Origin: Seriola aureovittata
Taxonomy: Eukaryota; Chordata; Actinopteri; Carangiformes; Carangidae
Assembly: GCF_021018895.1 (NCBI RefSeq)
Contig: NC_079368.1
Coordinates: forward strand, 558,001-622,000
Length of the DNA: 64,000 nucleotides
Direction: 5' to 3'
Shown here: one piece after another, positions 35,611 through 45,686 of the stretch
Numbering within the stretch: position 1 is the stretch's first letter
Layout of the letters: the number at the start of each line of letters is the position of its first letter
Program-made: the position numbers and the translations under genes
Notes under the pieces: model-generated
Told to the model about the DNA's origin: nothing
The model's database searches: none
What the model saw: only the letters and a program-made list of their open reading frames with translations

Positions 35611-36810
35611 TTTATTTGTCATCATGTTACTTTCAAATAGGTGATTTTTTTGTCTTATTTATTGGTTTCATTGCACCAATGTTCTGTTATTTTGTGTCTC
35701 TTATTTCACTCAGTGACCTCTCAGCTTTAGAAACAAGTGCTGATACATGTTTCCCTCCTCTTTTCTTTAATGCGTGAACATGTTGCCTCATATTCCTCTG
35801 TACCTCTGTATGACGGTGTCAGCGAACTGAAGAAGCATTCATGTGACGCGCTCTTACTGCAGTGCTTTATTTTCCTGTGCTGACCTTTGTGAAGTCCGTC
35901 TGTTATCTTGTGAATGGCTGTTTGTTTTGTACGCCGTATTCACCACATCATGATACGACTGTGTGTGTTTTTTCTGTTGTTGTTGAGATGGTTCAAGGTG
36001 ACGTGTAGCGGTGACATCAGACTGCTATCATATCTGTCGATGCTGCTCGTGATCGATTATCAATCAGAGAATGTAGCTGTGGTCGGACTGACTTCTCCTG
36101 CTTTCACTTGCTGTTGTGACCCTGACGCTGTGGCATGAGACCACAGACACACTCAGTGCAGTGTTATCACCGGGGGTTGGACTCATTTGGGTTTTGAATA
36201 GAAACTGCCTCATTTAACTGATACCAACGTCATTCCTCTCACGTATGATGCATTTAGCTCGCAGAGATCTGAGGATACACATCAACAGTTCAACCAGTTC
36301 ATCACTTTAAACCTCAACTAGATCCTGCAGAACTACTGGCAGAATGACTGGCCTATCATACTAACTGCATGTTCAGATTTTTAATAAACAAAACATAGTT
36401 TTAAACTTGGGATATATTTCACGGGTTGGTCATCAGACTGCTTTCCTTTCCTTGCTTACCTTTCCAGAAGATGTCACTATAACCAGGAGGAACCACGATC
36501 CCTCTCCTGCAGGAGGCACTCTCTAAGCCCCAGTACAGGTGAACAGACATGAGTCCAACCCTGGTGCTGTTACACTGTGAGAAGCCTGTTGTACAGGAGC
36601 ACAAGATGAGAAGAGAAAAAGAATGTCAACATACCTCAGGGAAGAAATAGATTTTACACACTGTCATCATCTGTGATCAGACAATGGAAACGCCTTCATG
36701 TTTTTCTCTTCAGAAATCTCTTGTCTGCTCTTGTTACTTTAACTACCTGTGAAGAATGTGATCCATTACGTGTTAAAAGCATGTTTAGAATGTGTTAGGA
36801 CTTGAAACCA

Positions 36811-36816
36811 AATAAA
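36811..36816 (+). terminator. Candidate distal poly(A) signal of nr6a1
   Basis: AATAAA, the last of several in the presumed 3' UTR; beyond it the sequence turns into repeats. The downstream GU-rich element is weak. Proximal alternatives are 32411-32416 and 34969-34974. Confidence 0.3.
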
Positions 36817-37339
36817 TGTGAACATTATGCAAGTGTACACAGACTGTCCTACTTTTTTCTGACTTTTATACACAGTGATCATAACTGATGTGATGATGGT
36901 CTATTCAGTGAGTGATAGTGAGCTCATTGAGCGATAACAAGGCAGAGGGTATAGAGCTGAAAGCTGCATGGAATGGAGTTTGGATGTACTCGTCCCTGAC
37001 CTGCTGCCCAGAACACACCACTGTGTTTTTCACACTCAGATAATATCATTAAAATAAACACAAAAAAGTGTTTCTGCTCTTTTAAACACGATCCTCTCAT
37101 TTACTGCAAGTCAAGCATTTTTAATTTGGATCGGTCAGTCCTGTTGTTTCATAAAACACACACAATACAGACATAATTAGAAATATTGCTTGTGTTTAAT
37201 ACAGCTGTTGTCATAGTTTAAAACTGACTGTTTGATGTAGTAATTAAATTCTAAATACAGTTATTTACCACAATTATTCATAAGCAGCCCAGAAAGATAA
37301 TGAAGCAGCGACCGTCCACCATGATGGACAGACCAGAAC

Positions 37340-37518
37340 TATGGTGGCCCTGTAGCTCAAAACACTGCAACTGAATAAAACACATGAGAACAGAAAAAAG
37401 ACAAACACAACACATGAGCTGCAAATACTCACAGCACAACAGGAAGTGTTTCCAGGGGGACACTAAAAAGAGGGGCACCCCAGTGGTCGAGTCCAACCTT
37501 TGGCCCTTTGCTGCACCC

Positions 37519-37565
<47 letters not shown>

Positions 37566-37852
37566 AATTAAGGCAAGACATAACTTTAAAAAAAGCGATG
37601 GACCTGACTGGTACAAACTTGCATGGATGTGTCCATGCGCACGCTTGTTGTTTAATGCTTTTAACTTCAAAAGTCACAACTGTGTCCCAGCCAGGTCCAT
37701 CACTTTTTAGTGTCCCCTGGAAACAGCTGTGTTGTGAGTATTTGCAGCTCATGTGTCAAACTGATGAAGTTGTTTTCTAAAGTTGTTTGTGTTTTGTCTG
37801 TTTGCATGTGTTTTCTTCAGTTACAGTGGATTGAGCTCTCAGGGCCACCATA
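37340..37852. mobile_element. Foldback (long terminal inverted repeat) element, copy B
   Basis: 513 bp. The left arm starts TATGGTGGCCCTGTAGCTCA and the right arm ends with its near-complement TGAGCTCTCAGGGCCACCATA. The arms pair imperfectly for about 130 bp, sharing GAGCTGCAAATACTCACA and GACACTAAAAAG. A (CT)22 microsatellite (37520-37563) and a spacer sit in the middle. Flanking hexamers CAGAAC and CAGAAA match at 5 of 6. Related to copy A (2026-2304). No transposase; the open frames through it are not genes. Confidence 0.78.
37520..37563. repeat. (CT)22 microsatellite
   Basis: 44 bp inside foldback element copy B. Confidence 0.95.
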
Positions 37853-38110
37853 CAGAAAGATTGTACAGTGGGTGAAGCAGCCACCATCCACCACGGTGGA
37901 CTGGGTGCAATGCTGGAGCTGACCATAAATGTAGTGCTTCATTAGTGCAGAGACATATCACCTCTGATCATGATCAGCAGTGTTAATGTTTGTCACCATA
38001 ACAACCTGGAAAACTATTTAAATTAGTCACATGTGGTTTCAAGGAGACGGGTTGGATTAGGAGGTAGAGGAGTCCACAGATGGACAGCTCAGCCTAAACA
38101 CCCAATCAAC

Positions 38111-38156
<46 letters not shown>

Positions 38157-38282
38157 TTATCTTGTCAGTGAGTGATGGTTGTCAGCGGCTGCTGATTGCA
38201 TCACGAGAACGGAGCAGTCATCGCTTTATCGCCTCAAGGTTGACTGAGTGGCTTTTGACAGGCTGTCCTAACACCCCCCACA

Positions 38283-38319
<37 letters not shown>

Positions 38320-39033
38320 CCCTCCCCCTCAAAAAAAGGCCCTGATCAGATCAGAACCAGTCAAGGCTACGGATCCCCCTGGGCACAACAACACTGCTGA
38401 AGGGCTGTGGGTAGTAGGGGGGTGGGGGGGCTGGGTACATGATTATATAAGAGTGCAGGACCTGACTATCTGCTGGGAGATAAGCATCTCACAGGAGAAC
38501 AGACAGTGTGTGGGATGAGTGTGAAGGTGTTTATTTGTTGGTGTTTGTGCTCTCACCTTGGCGCAGAGTGAAGCACTGCCCTTCACATACTGACCATCTG
38601 CACCACGAGTCCAACTTCCTCTTTCTCTCCGATAAAACACACAACACTCCTGGCCTGGACTGCAAACTCACAGTGGGACCACGGTTTTGATCACAGTCAT
38701 GGATTAACTGTGGTGTGAATAAAGTGTAAGTCAGAGTACGTCACGTTACACTGGTTTCATTTCTCTTTGCTCTCTTCAACCTTCTGTCCAGAATAAATTT
38801 TACCCCCAAAATGGAGTTTTTCCTACTTTTGTTCACTACTACTTAACCAAATTAATTAGCCAGGTTTTGGAGTTAGCAGGAGTCACATTTGTGATACTAA
38901 ATGATACCACAGTCCAACATTGACCATCAGGTATTAATTAGCTAATTATTATCACTAATCTTCTAAAAGTCTGGTGTGACAAAACAACCTTGACTCAAGG
39001 TCCACCTAAGAAAATCAAACGGAACTGAAAACC

Positions 39034-39035
<2 letters not shown>
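37853..39035. other. Intergenic, microsatellite-rich, no gene
   Basis: Contains (CA)n at 38113-38154 and 38284-38316. The 161-residue open frame 38033-38518 runs through both and is an artefact. Confidence 0.7.
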
Positions 39036-39081
<46 letters not shown>

Positions 39082-39117
39082 AAGGAGAAGAAGAAGAAGA
39101 AGAAGGAGAAGAAGAAA
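39036..39117. repeat. (AAT)n followed by (GAA)n
   Basis: About 14 AAT units to 39079, then about 38 bp of GAA/GGA repeats. Likely the tail of an old retroposon. Confidence 0.9.
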
Positions 39118-40062
39118 AATGATCATCTCTCTTAATTTGAAGGACCATAGTGTTTACCATGTTACCATGTGTTAGTAGGTTAACTACTGATTGCCTATGT
39201 CCTATACTATGAGCCTTTCTTCTGTTTTCCACAGTCAGTGTCATTATTGTTGTATTATTATTTCCCTGCAGAAGTCAGTGGGTTCAGTTCATGTCAGTCC
39301 ACCATCATGAACAGACAGCGGCGCATGTGATGTGCCAAAGCTGATTAATCACAGTGACTCCTGTTGTCAGCTGTGTGGTGATGCAGTCGGGACAAAAGAA
39401 TTCCTTTGAAAACCGACTGTGTTCAAGGATGTCCACAGCTTTAAAGTGTGGGAACATGAAGTCATTAAAGTCACCATGTCAGCTGATCTGCCTGAGTGGC
39501 ACATACACACATACACACCTACAAACCTAGAAACATACACACCTAAACAGATACACACCTACACATCAACATACATTCATGTCACACTGATCTGCTCAAT
39601 ACAGCTAATGCTAACTATGTTATTGCTGCTAATCTCCATCCTAAATGACCCCCCCCCCCCTCCCCCAAATGGTTGCAATAATAAACATGTAGTACAAGTT
39701 ATGGAGCTGTCACAGTTTGGTCAGATTGAGGCAAAAACTAAAAACAAAAAACTACTTGGACTGGTGGTGGGTAAGATCACGGTTTGAGTGAACTTTGTGT
39801 ACTTTGTTAAGGTAACAGGACATTTGTTGTCCTGGTTACCGGAGCTATTTGTAAGTTTTTCTATTGCTACATCGCTAATGTTAGCATTGGCAGCTGTTTA
39901 CTTACTGAGAGTTTCAGCCATGGTTTATGTTTACAATACAAGAGCAGCACCACATCTCCAGAACAGCCTGGATGCTACACAGACTCAGTTTGGTGAAGTG
40001 ACAAGACAGGCCAACTGGGTGGCGGCTAGCTGGTTAGCATGCTAACTTCAATAGAACAAAAG

Positions 40063-40064
<2 letters not shown>

Positions 40065-40140
<76 letters not shown>
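40065..40140. repeat. (GATA)19 microsatellite
   Basis: 76 bp of uninterrupted GATA; the terminal tail of the LINE copy that follows on the minus strand. Confidence 0.97.
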
Positions 40141-40212
40141 CTTTATTTATCCCCTAGGGGAAATTCATGTGTCCATTAGCTCATTGTTGATAATAATAAT
40201 AATAATAATAAC

Positions 40213-40243
<31 letters not shown>

Positions 40244-40450
40244 GTTGATAATAAATAAACAATAATAATTAGATTGAGGTGTTGTATAGCCTGATGGCAG
40301 CGGAAACAAAGGATCTCCTGAACCTCTCTGTTCTGCAGCTCAGTGAGATGAGACGTTTGCTGCAGCTGTAGCTGCTTCTCTGTCCTGCCAGAATGTTGTG
40401 GAGAGGGTGGTTGGTATTGTCCAAGATGGTTCTCCATCTTACATTGCATG
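40065..40450 (-). mobile_element. 5'-truncated non-LTR retrotransposon, 3' end
   Basis: On the minus strand the conceptual protein ends with segments like LHNILAGQRS, CRTERFRRSFVSAAIRLYN, the C-terminal motif following the reverse transcriptase in many fish LINEs. Then come an (ATT)n stretch, AATTTCCCCTAGGGG, AATAAAG and a (TATC)n tail (40065-40140). A 3'-terminal microsatellite rather than poly(A) is typical of the L2/CR1-like and Rex groups. Only the last 100 or so codons remain, with frameshifts. Confidence 0.75.
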
Positions 40451-40734
40451 TGATAGAAATAAAAGCAAAACATGCTAATGTTAGCTATGTAGCAATAGCA
40501 AAATGTACAAATAGCCCCTTTAAAGTTGTGGAATGGCTCATGGGAAATGGGAAACAGCAACTGGAGGTCGTCTCCCAATAAAACTTAACTATAGTTTTCA
40601 TAAGCTGCAACACAGATGATCTATGGGTTCGGTTTTTAGGGGCAGACAGTCTCTACCACTAAGTAGAGCTAAGTTAAAGCTCCTTTAATTAGAGACATTT
40701 TATAAGATTTACTGTATTTACCAAAGCACCAAAC

Positions 40735-40900
40735 CAGTGGTTCCAAACCTTTTCCAACTGATGACCCACTTGAAAATCTCAAAAATGTTGTCTGCCCATC
40801 TGAGCCTGTAACAAAATGGAGGGTAAATAAAGTCTCCTCAGAGCACTTTTTATTTTTTAATAACATTAAACATACAGGACTGAACTGAGAGCAGAGGAAA
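40735..40900. repeat. Possible one-ended hAT relic
   Basis: Starts CAGTGGTTCCAAACC, close to the terminal repeat of the MITE at 10831-11046, followed by GATGACCCACTTG. No matching right end found. Confidence 0.35.
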
Positions 40901-41333
40901 CTCACTTTTTGTTTTTTGTTTGGCAGAGGAGAGATTCACTTGTCCATTCACCATCTGTCTCTGACTCTTTCTTTTTAATTCTTCCTGATACTAACCAGCT
41001 CTCCATTTAGATTCTCCAGTTTTGCCATAGATGTCAGTCAGACTGAGATAACAAACAAGTTTATGATGTGGTACAGCCAGCAACAACATAGAAGTTCGTA
41101 TCATTGGCTGATCACAGTGATCAGTTGTGATTCAGAGTCTTTTGGGGCCCTGGGCAAAATGGTCAGGGGGCCCCTCCAAGTGTTCATCACAGTTAGGTAA
41201 TACATAATCTGACACCAACAAAAAATGTCAAAAATGTAATCATTTTCAAATTTTTTAAAAGAACAAAAAAAACCTTAATTAATAAATAACTTCAATGCTA
41301 TCTTGTTGTAAATAACCCAGATTATAAGGCATC

Positions 41334-41766
41334 TCCTGGTATCTCCTCCATGCTCTTGAGACTGTGCTGGGAGACACAACAAACCTTCTTGTGACTGCAT
41401 GTATGGATGTGCCATCCTGGAGGAGCTGGACTACCTGTGCAACCTGATTGGGCTGCAGGTACCGCCTCATGCTACCAGTAGTGACAGGGACACTAGTAAA
41501 ACACAAAAATAGAGAAGAATCAGTCAGGAAGGATCAGGAGAGAGCAATTGTCTGTGGCCACCACATGCAAAACCATTCCTTTTTAGGGGGTTGTCTTGCT
41601 TTTGCCTCTCCATTGCACCTGTTGTCACTTTCATTTGCACCAAAGCAGGTGAAACTGATTTACAATCACTTGAGCTTCCTAAATGTACAGATTGATATCC
41701 CTGAAGTTTAACTGACTTGGTGTTATACTGTAATGATTAAGTGTTCCCTTAATTTTTTGAACAGTC
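41334..41766 (-). mobile_element. Truncated Tc1/mariner fragment, copy 2
   Basis: About 430 bp aligning with the right part of the element at 52022-52785, with the same order of motifs and a similar right end (TTTTTTGAACAGT). On the minus strand it still encodes [20 protein letters not shown], the start of a Tc1-type helix-turn-helix. The left half and its inverted repeat are missing. An (AT)n run follows it at 41767-41794. Confidence 0.8.
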
Positions 41767-41798
<32 letters not shown>

Positions 41799-42096
41799 CT
41801 GGGTTGGGAAACAATGCACCAAACTGTTGCAGTTTGGTTGGAGTTGGCATTTTCCATTTAAAAACTTGAAATAGAGGACTTCCGGTTATGGTGACTTGCT
41901 AAGAGGACGCTGTTTTCAGTGCTCTGCCACTTTCTATCTTAAATCCTTTTGTAATCCACGGTTGTATGACGGAACCCCATGTTTTGTTCACATTAAGGCC
42001 CTGGAATGTCAACTGCAGCAGTTAAATCGGCCAGACATTGAACAAACACGACGCAATCTAAAATAGAAAACGGGGGATCCGATATGGTGTGCTGGT

Positions 42097-42195
42097 ACGA
42101 CCTACAGAGACCAGTTGTACACATTTGAGAATCCGTCTGACATGGAGGCCTTTATTGAGCGAATTACAAAAGAAAAAGGGTCAGCCTCAGGATGA
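42097..42195 (+). pseudogene. L1 ORF1 C-terminal remnant
   Basis: 33 codons ending in TGA with YTFENPSDMEAFIERI, the usual C-terminal end of the L1 ORF1 RNA-binding protein. The rest of ORF1 is missing: only about 220 bp separate it from the element's 5' end. It is too short for function. Confidence 0.65.
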
Positions 42196-42365
42196 GTAAC
42201 TTTTAAACTGCAAACAAAAACAAAAACGTGAATATGGGCTAACTCACATGCAAGTATTATGTTATTGTTCGTTACACCAGTGGCATTTGCTTATTTTGGA
42301 CTAATTTAATACATTTGGAATCTATAAAAGGGACAGTGAACGATTGTCAATGATACGCTCTGAAG

Positions 42366-42500
42366 TAGGGGTGGGCGATATGGCAAAAATATCATATCAC
42401 GATTTTTTAAAAATAAAATCACGATTTCGATTTTATCACGATCTTAAATTGGAAAAAGAAAAACAGACAATTTAGACCAAAGAACCTTTCTTAACAGATT
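42366..42500. mobile_element. hAT-like repeat fragment inside the L1 spacer
   Basis: AGGGGTGGGCGATATGGC, then ATATCATATCACGATTTTT and ATCACGATTTCGATTTTATC, is a very common terminal sequence of non-autonomous fish DNA transposons. The opposite end was not found, so the right boundary is uncertain (it may reach toward 42950). Confidence 0.5.
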
Positions 42501-43645
42501 TTATTTCAAATAGTCGCAGTTTTGCCTGCATGTGCAAACAACGCAAAGTTTAAGGTAAACAACAACAACATTCTAATAAAGTGCACTCTTCCAAAGTAGT
42601 AACAGAAAGTAAAATATCAATCAAAGACATTACTGACAGTCATTTAAACAGGATTTTTTTTTATCAAAACACTAAATAGCTTATTGAAACGCAAAAATAC
42701 AAACTAAAGTGACTGTGGTTATCTCTTTTAGTGCAACAGTTTTGAACAAAAAATATCAGATTACATGCATACATACATGATTAATGTTTGGTTATGTAAC
42801 GCCAACGTTGTGTGGTATGCCTTAATTACAAGTTTGAAAACACCAATGCTAAATTTGAATAGGTTAATACAGTAACGTTAGATATTGGTTTATGGAAAAT
42901 GGTGAGTTTACATTAAGTTATTGTTTTGTTTAATCTAAATAGATACATGAGCGCTAAGATATGTTGAGCCTCTTGGGGCTCACTGTCCATTTCGTTTATG
43001 TAGTCTATACAGTATATGTGGGGTATATCAATACTATATGGTTTAGAGCAATCTAATAGCAAGATTAGGGAAAGAAGTACAGTTGGACTGACTCATGTGT
43101 TGCAAGGTACGGAGCAGTCGTTAGCTGTAAGGGGAGGTCTTAACATTAGGAGGGGGGGCTACCCTTTAGGGTGGATTTACTTGGGACAAGGTGCTGTTAA
43201 AGGTTCACAAAGTTGGATGTGGGTTGAAACATTCGTGTTAGTCAATGCTAATGTTTCTCAAATGTAGTCCTTTTTACGTCCATATGGGTAATCAAATTTG
43301 TGTCAGTCATGTCACAAGGTGTGGAGGTTAAATTTACATTCTGGAATTGCAGAGGCTTGCAAAAAACTAAAAAAAAATCAAACAAGTCATGAATAGACTT
43401 AGTAATTTACAATCCAAAATTATATATTTTACAAGAAACACATTTATTAGCAAAAGATGAGATTAAAATTAAGAGGAGGTGGAGGGGGTGTGTTTTTCAG
43501 CATCTTTTTCTACACATGCTAGAGGTGTTATGACTTTAAATCATAAATCAATACCATTTCAGATAAAACATCTAATTAAGGACAAGGCTGGTAGATACTT
43601 AATTATACAGAGCACCCTTCTGACAGAAAACTTGAACTTAATATA

Positions 43646-44124
43646 TGTCATGGTCTCAGCCTGGAGGCTCCAGGGTTTTGGTTTTTTGGACTTTCTTGGT
43701 TTGGTTTTCTGGGTTTTGGGTTTCCGTTCTGGGTTTTGAGTGTTTCTGGTTTGGGTGTTTCTGGTGTCTAGTTTAGTCTTCCCTGTCTTGTGCTCTGTTT
43801 CCCCATGCACTTCCTGTTTTATTTTGATAGTCATGTCGCCCCAGTGTCTGAGTTCTAGTTTTGCTTCCTTTGGTTAATCATCCTTGATGTGTCCCACCTG
43901 TGTCTGCTTCCCCACTTGTTCTCCATTGTTAATCAGTTCCGTTCCTTTAAAAAGCCCTTGCGCTGTCTTGTCTTTGTGGTATCATTGTTGGTGATGAGGT
44001 TTGATGGTTGGCTTGTTGGTGGCATCTGCCCATGTATGGATTTTGGTTTAAATAAATTCTTTGACACTGGTTCCTCTGCATCTGAGTCTCTCACCTTCAC
44101 CCCTGCCTCATTGGATCTGTGACA
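43646..44124 (+). repeat. 5' long terminal repeat
   Basis: 479 bp. It has a G/T-rich first third, CACTTCCTGTTTTATTTTGA, GTGTCCCACCTGTGTCTG, a TTTAAAAAG box (43946 on) and TTTAAATAAATTC near the 3' end. Its last 184 bp recur at 44882-45064. Confidence 0.88.
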
Positions 44125-44242
44125 GAATTATACCAACAAAGAAGGACTCAGTGGAGTTATTAACTCTTTTCGAGTTTTTTTTTGTAGACAGGCGGCGAAG
44201 CACGCCGAGCAGGCCAACCGCGCAGCTCTGCCTGCTTCGCCG

Positions 44243-44935
44243 GTGGCCCGTAACTCAACAGGGATTAGGGGTTGCGGGATCGGGTCAGCAGTCTTGGACT
44301 ATGGCAAGAGAACCTATGAGGGAACCCGGCTGGCCCGAGGGGGACCTTGCTCCCTGTGGGGCGGGAAGCCCCGGCGGTGTAGGAGAGACACTGCTGGTGG
44401 TCCAGCCCTTGCTGAACCCACTCCCGCACCACGTGACCTGTTGGTGGACCGGCTGACTTCTGCACCACGTGTCCTGTCGGCGGACCGGCCGATTCCTGCA
44501 CCACGTGTCCTGTCAGCAGTCCGGCCCACTCCCGCACCATGGGCCCTGTCCACGGGCCGACCAGCCACTAGGCCCTCTCCAAGGTCTGCAGCGTCCCCCG
44601 AGGCTCAGGCCTCTCCTGAGACTGCTGCATCTTCTGCCCTGCCTGTGTCGATGGCCGCTGCTCCGTGTTCTCCAGCGTCAACGACTGTTCCTGTCCCTCC
44701 GGTGGTGTTGGCGGCCACTACTCCGTGTTCCCCAGCAGCTTCGACGACTGTTCCCGTCTTTCCTGTGGTGTCAACGGCCGCTGCTCCGTTTTTTCCAGCG
44801 GCGTCGACGACGGCTCCTGGTGTGACGTCACCGCCTCTCCCAATTCCTGTTGTGATGTCACCACCTTCGCCTCCGCTCGTGGTTCCTTTAAAAAGCCCTT
44901 GCGCTGTCTTGTCTTTGTGGTATCATTGTTGGTGA
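44243..44935 (+). CDS. Pro/Ala-rich repeat ORF of the LTR element (230 codons)
   Basis: An uninterrupted frame in a GC-rich island, unlike its AT-rich surroundings. It encodes two low-complexity arrays. The first, at about residues 58-105, has 3-4 units of about 15 residues of the type PAPRVLSADRP. The second, at about residues 130-205, has three units of about 22 residues of the type PCSPAASTTVPVFPVV. The last 20 residues read into the 3' LTR. No known domain. It may be an eroded gag-like or captured low-complexity segment, or simply an open frame of biased composition. No function assigned. Confidence 0.4.
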   Translation: MARNSTGIRGCGIGSAVLDYGKRTYEGTRLARGGPCSLWGGKPRRCRRDTAGGPALAEPTPAPRDLLVDRLTSAPRVLSADRPIPAPRVLSAVRPTPAPWALSTGRPATRPSPRSAASPEAQASPETAASSALPVSMAAAPCSPASTTVPVPPVVLAATTPCSPAASTTVPVFPVVSTAAAPFFPAASTTAPGVTSPPLPIPVVMSPPSPPLVVPLKSPCAVLSLWYHCW

Positions 44936-45064
44936 TGAGGTTTGATGGTTGGCTTGTTGGTGGCATCTACCCATGTAGGGATTTTGGTTTAAATAAATTC
45001 TTTGACACTGGTTCCTCTGCATCTGAACTCTCACCTTCACCCCTGCCTCATCGGATCCGTGACA
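44882..45064 (+). repeat. 3' long terminal repeat, 5'-truncated
   Basis: 183 bp matching 43941-44124 except for a few substitutions (ATCTGCCCATGTATGG/ATCTACCCATGTAGGG) and a 1-bp deletion in GAGTCTCTC/GAACTCTC. The first 295 bp of the LTR are absent, so an internal deletion removed the polypurine tract and U3. Confidence 0.88.
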
Positions 45065-45686
45065 ATATATATGCTTCCAATAATGATGATCCAAGGTTCA
45101 TCAGGGATCTGTTTTATACTCTATCTGCATTTACTGGCAATTGCATCATAGCAGGGGATTTCAATTGTATTTTGGATCCATTAAAGGATCGGTCATCAGG
45201 CATAGATAAGAGCAGGGAAGTTATATTTAATTTTGAAATTATGAAAGAGCTGAATTTGAGGGATATTTGGAGAGAATTAAAACATGATGCTATACAGTAT
45301 TCCTGTTACTCTAGCACTTTTCAATCATATTCCCATATTTTTAATATCAGCAAATTTGGTTTCTAAAATTAAAGATTGTGATTATAATATCATTATTTCA
45401 GATCATGCACCAATTTCATTGCTGTATATAGACTCAAGGCTCACAAGAGATCCATCTAAATGCAGATTTCAACAAAAATGGTTGCAAGTTCATCACCTAC
45501 CTTGGTGAACAAATAGATGTTTTTTGAGATTAATACATCTGAAAAATCAGCATGTGTCTTATGAGAAGCTTTTAAAGCATTTATTAGAGAATAACAGTCC
45601 TGGAGAGGGAAGTATTTTGGAAATCCTGCCCTAAAACTCAACAAGAATTATAACTGAGGTCGCAGTATAATGAATTATCAGCTTTT

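Larger units (their letters stand above)
31963..36830 (+). other. nr6a1: Probable nr6a1 3' UTR
   Basis: About 4.9 kb after the stop with no second gene and few transposons. It is T-rich on the coding strand and has AATAAA hexamers at 32411, 34969, 35193 and 36811. Mammalian NR6A1 also has a UTR of several kilobases, so a distal end near 36830 is plausible, but the true end cannot be set from sequence alone. It holds a 10-bp tandem repeat (33271-33316) and seed matches for let-7 and miR-181, listed separately. Short open frames inside it look random. Confidence 0.55.
43646..45064 (+). mobile_element. Non-autonomous LTR retrotransposon nested in the L1
   Basis: 1419 bp from TGTCATGG to CGTGACA, flanked by the 5-bp duplication ATATA (43641-43645, 45065-45069). 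The 5' LTR is 43646-44124 (TG...CA). The 3' LTR is incomplete, 44882-45064, and nearly identical to 43941-44124 of the first. Each LTR has a TTTAAAAAG promoter-like box and an AATAAA signal. The internal 757 bp have no gag, protease, RT or integrase, only a GC-rich repeat ORF. TG...CA ends and a 5-bp duplication suit the Ty3/gypsy group, which is inference. No clear primer-binding site is seen. Confidence 0.88.
43331..45507 (+). pseudogene. L1 ORF2 endonuclease domain, split by an LTR insertion
   Basis: APE-type endonuclease of L1 in two pieces. Before the insertion: FTFWNCRGLQ (43331 on), LQETHLLAKDE (catalytic Glu) and GRYLIIQSTLLTENLNLIY. After it: YASNNDDPRFIRDLFYTL, IAGDFNCILDP (45148-45180), a DRSSG motif and ISDHAPISLLY (45394-45426), which is the catalytic SDH. 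Stops and frameshifts interrupt both parts, for example within the first 60 codons and after 45366. Confidence 0.88.

Noticed and set aside
38033..38518. 161-codon open frame with Thr-His repeats
   Set aside because: Created by two (CA)n microsatellites.
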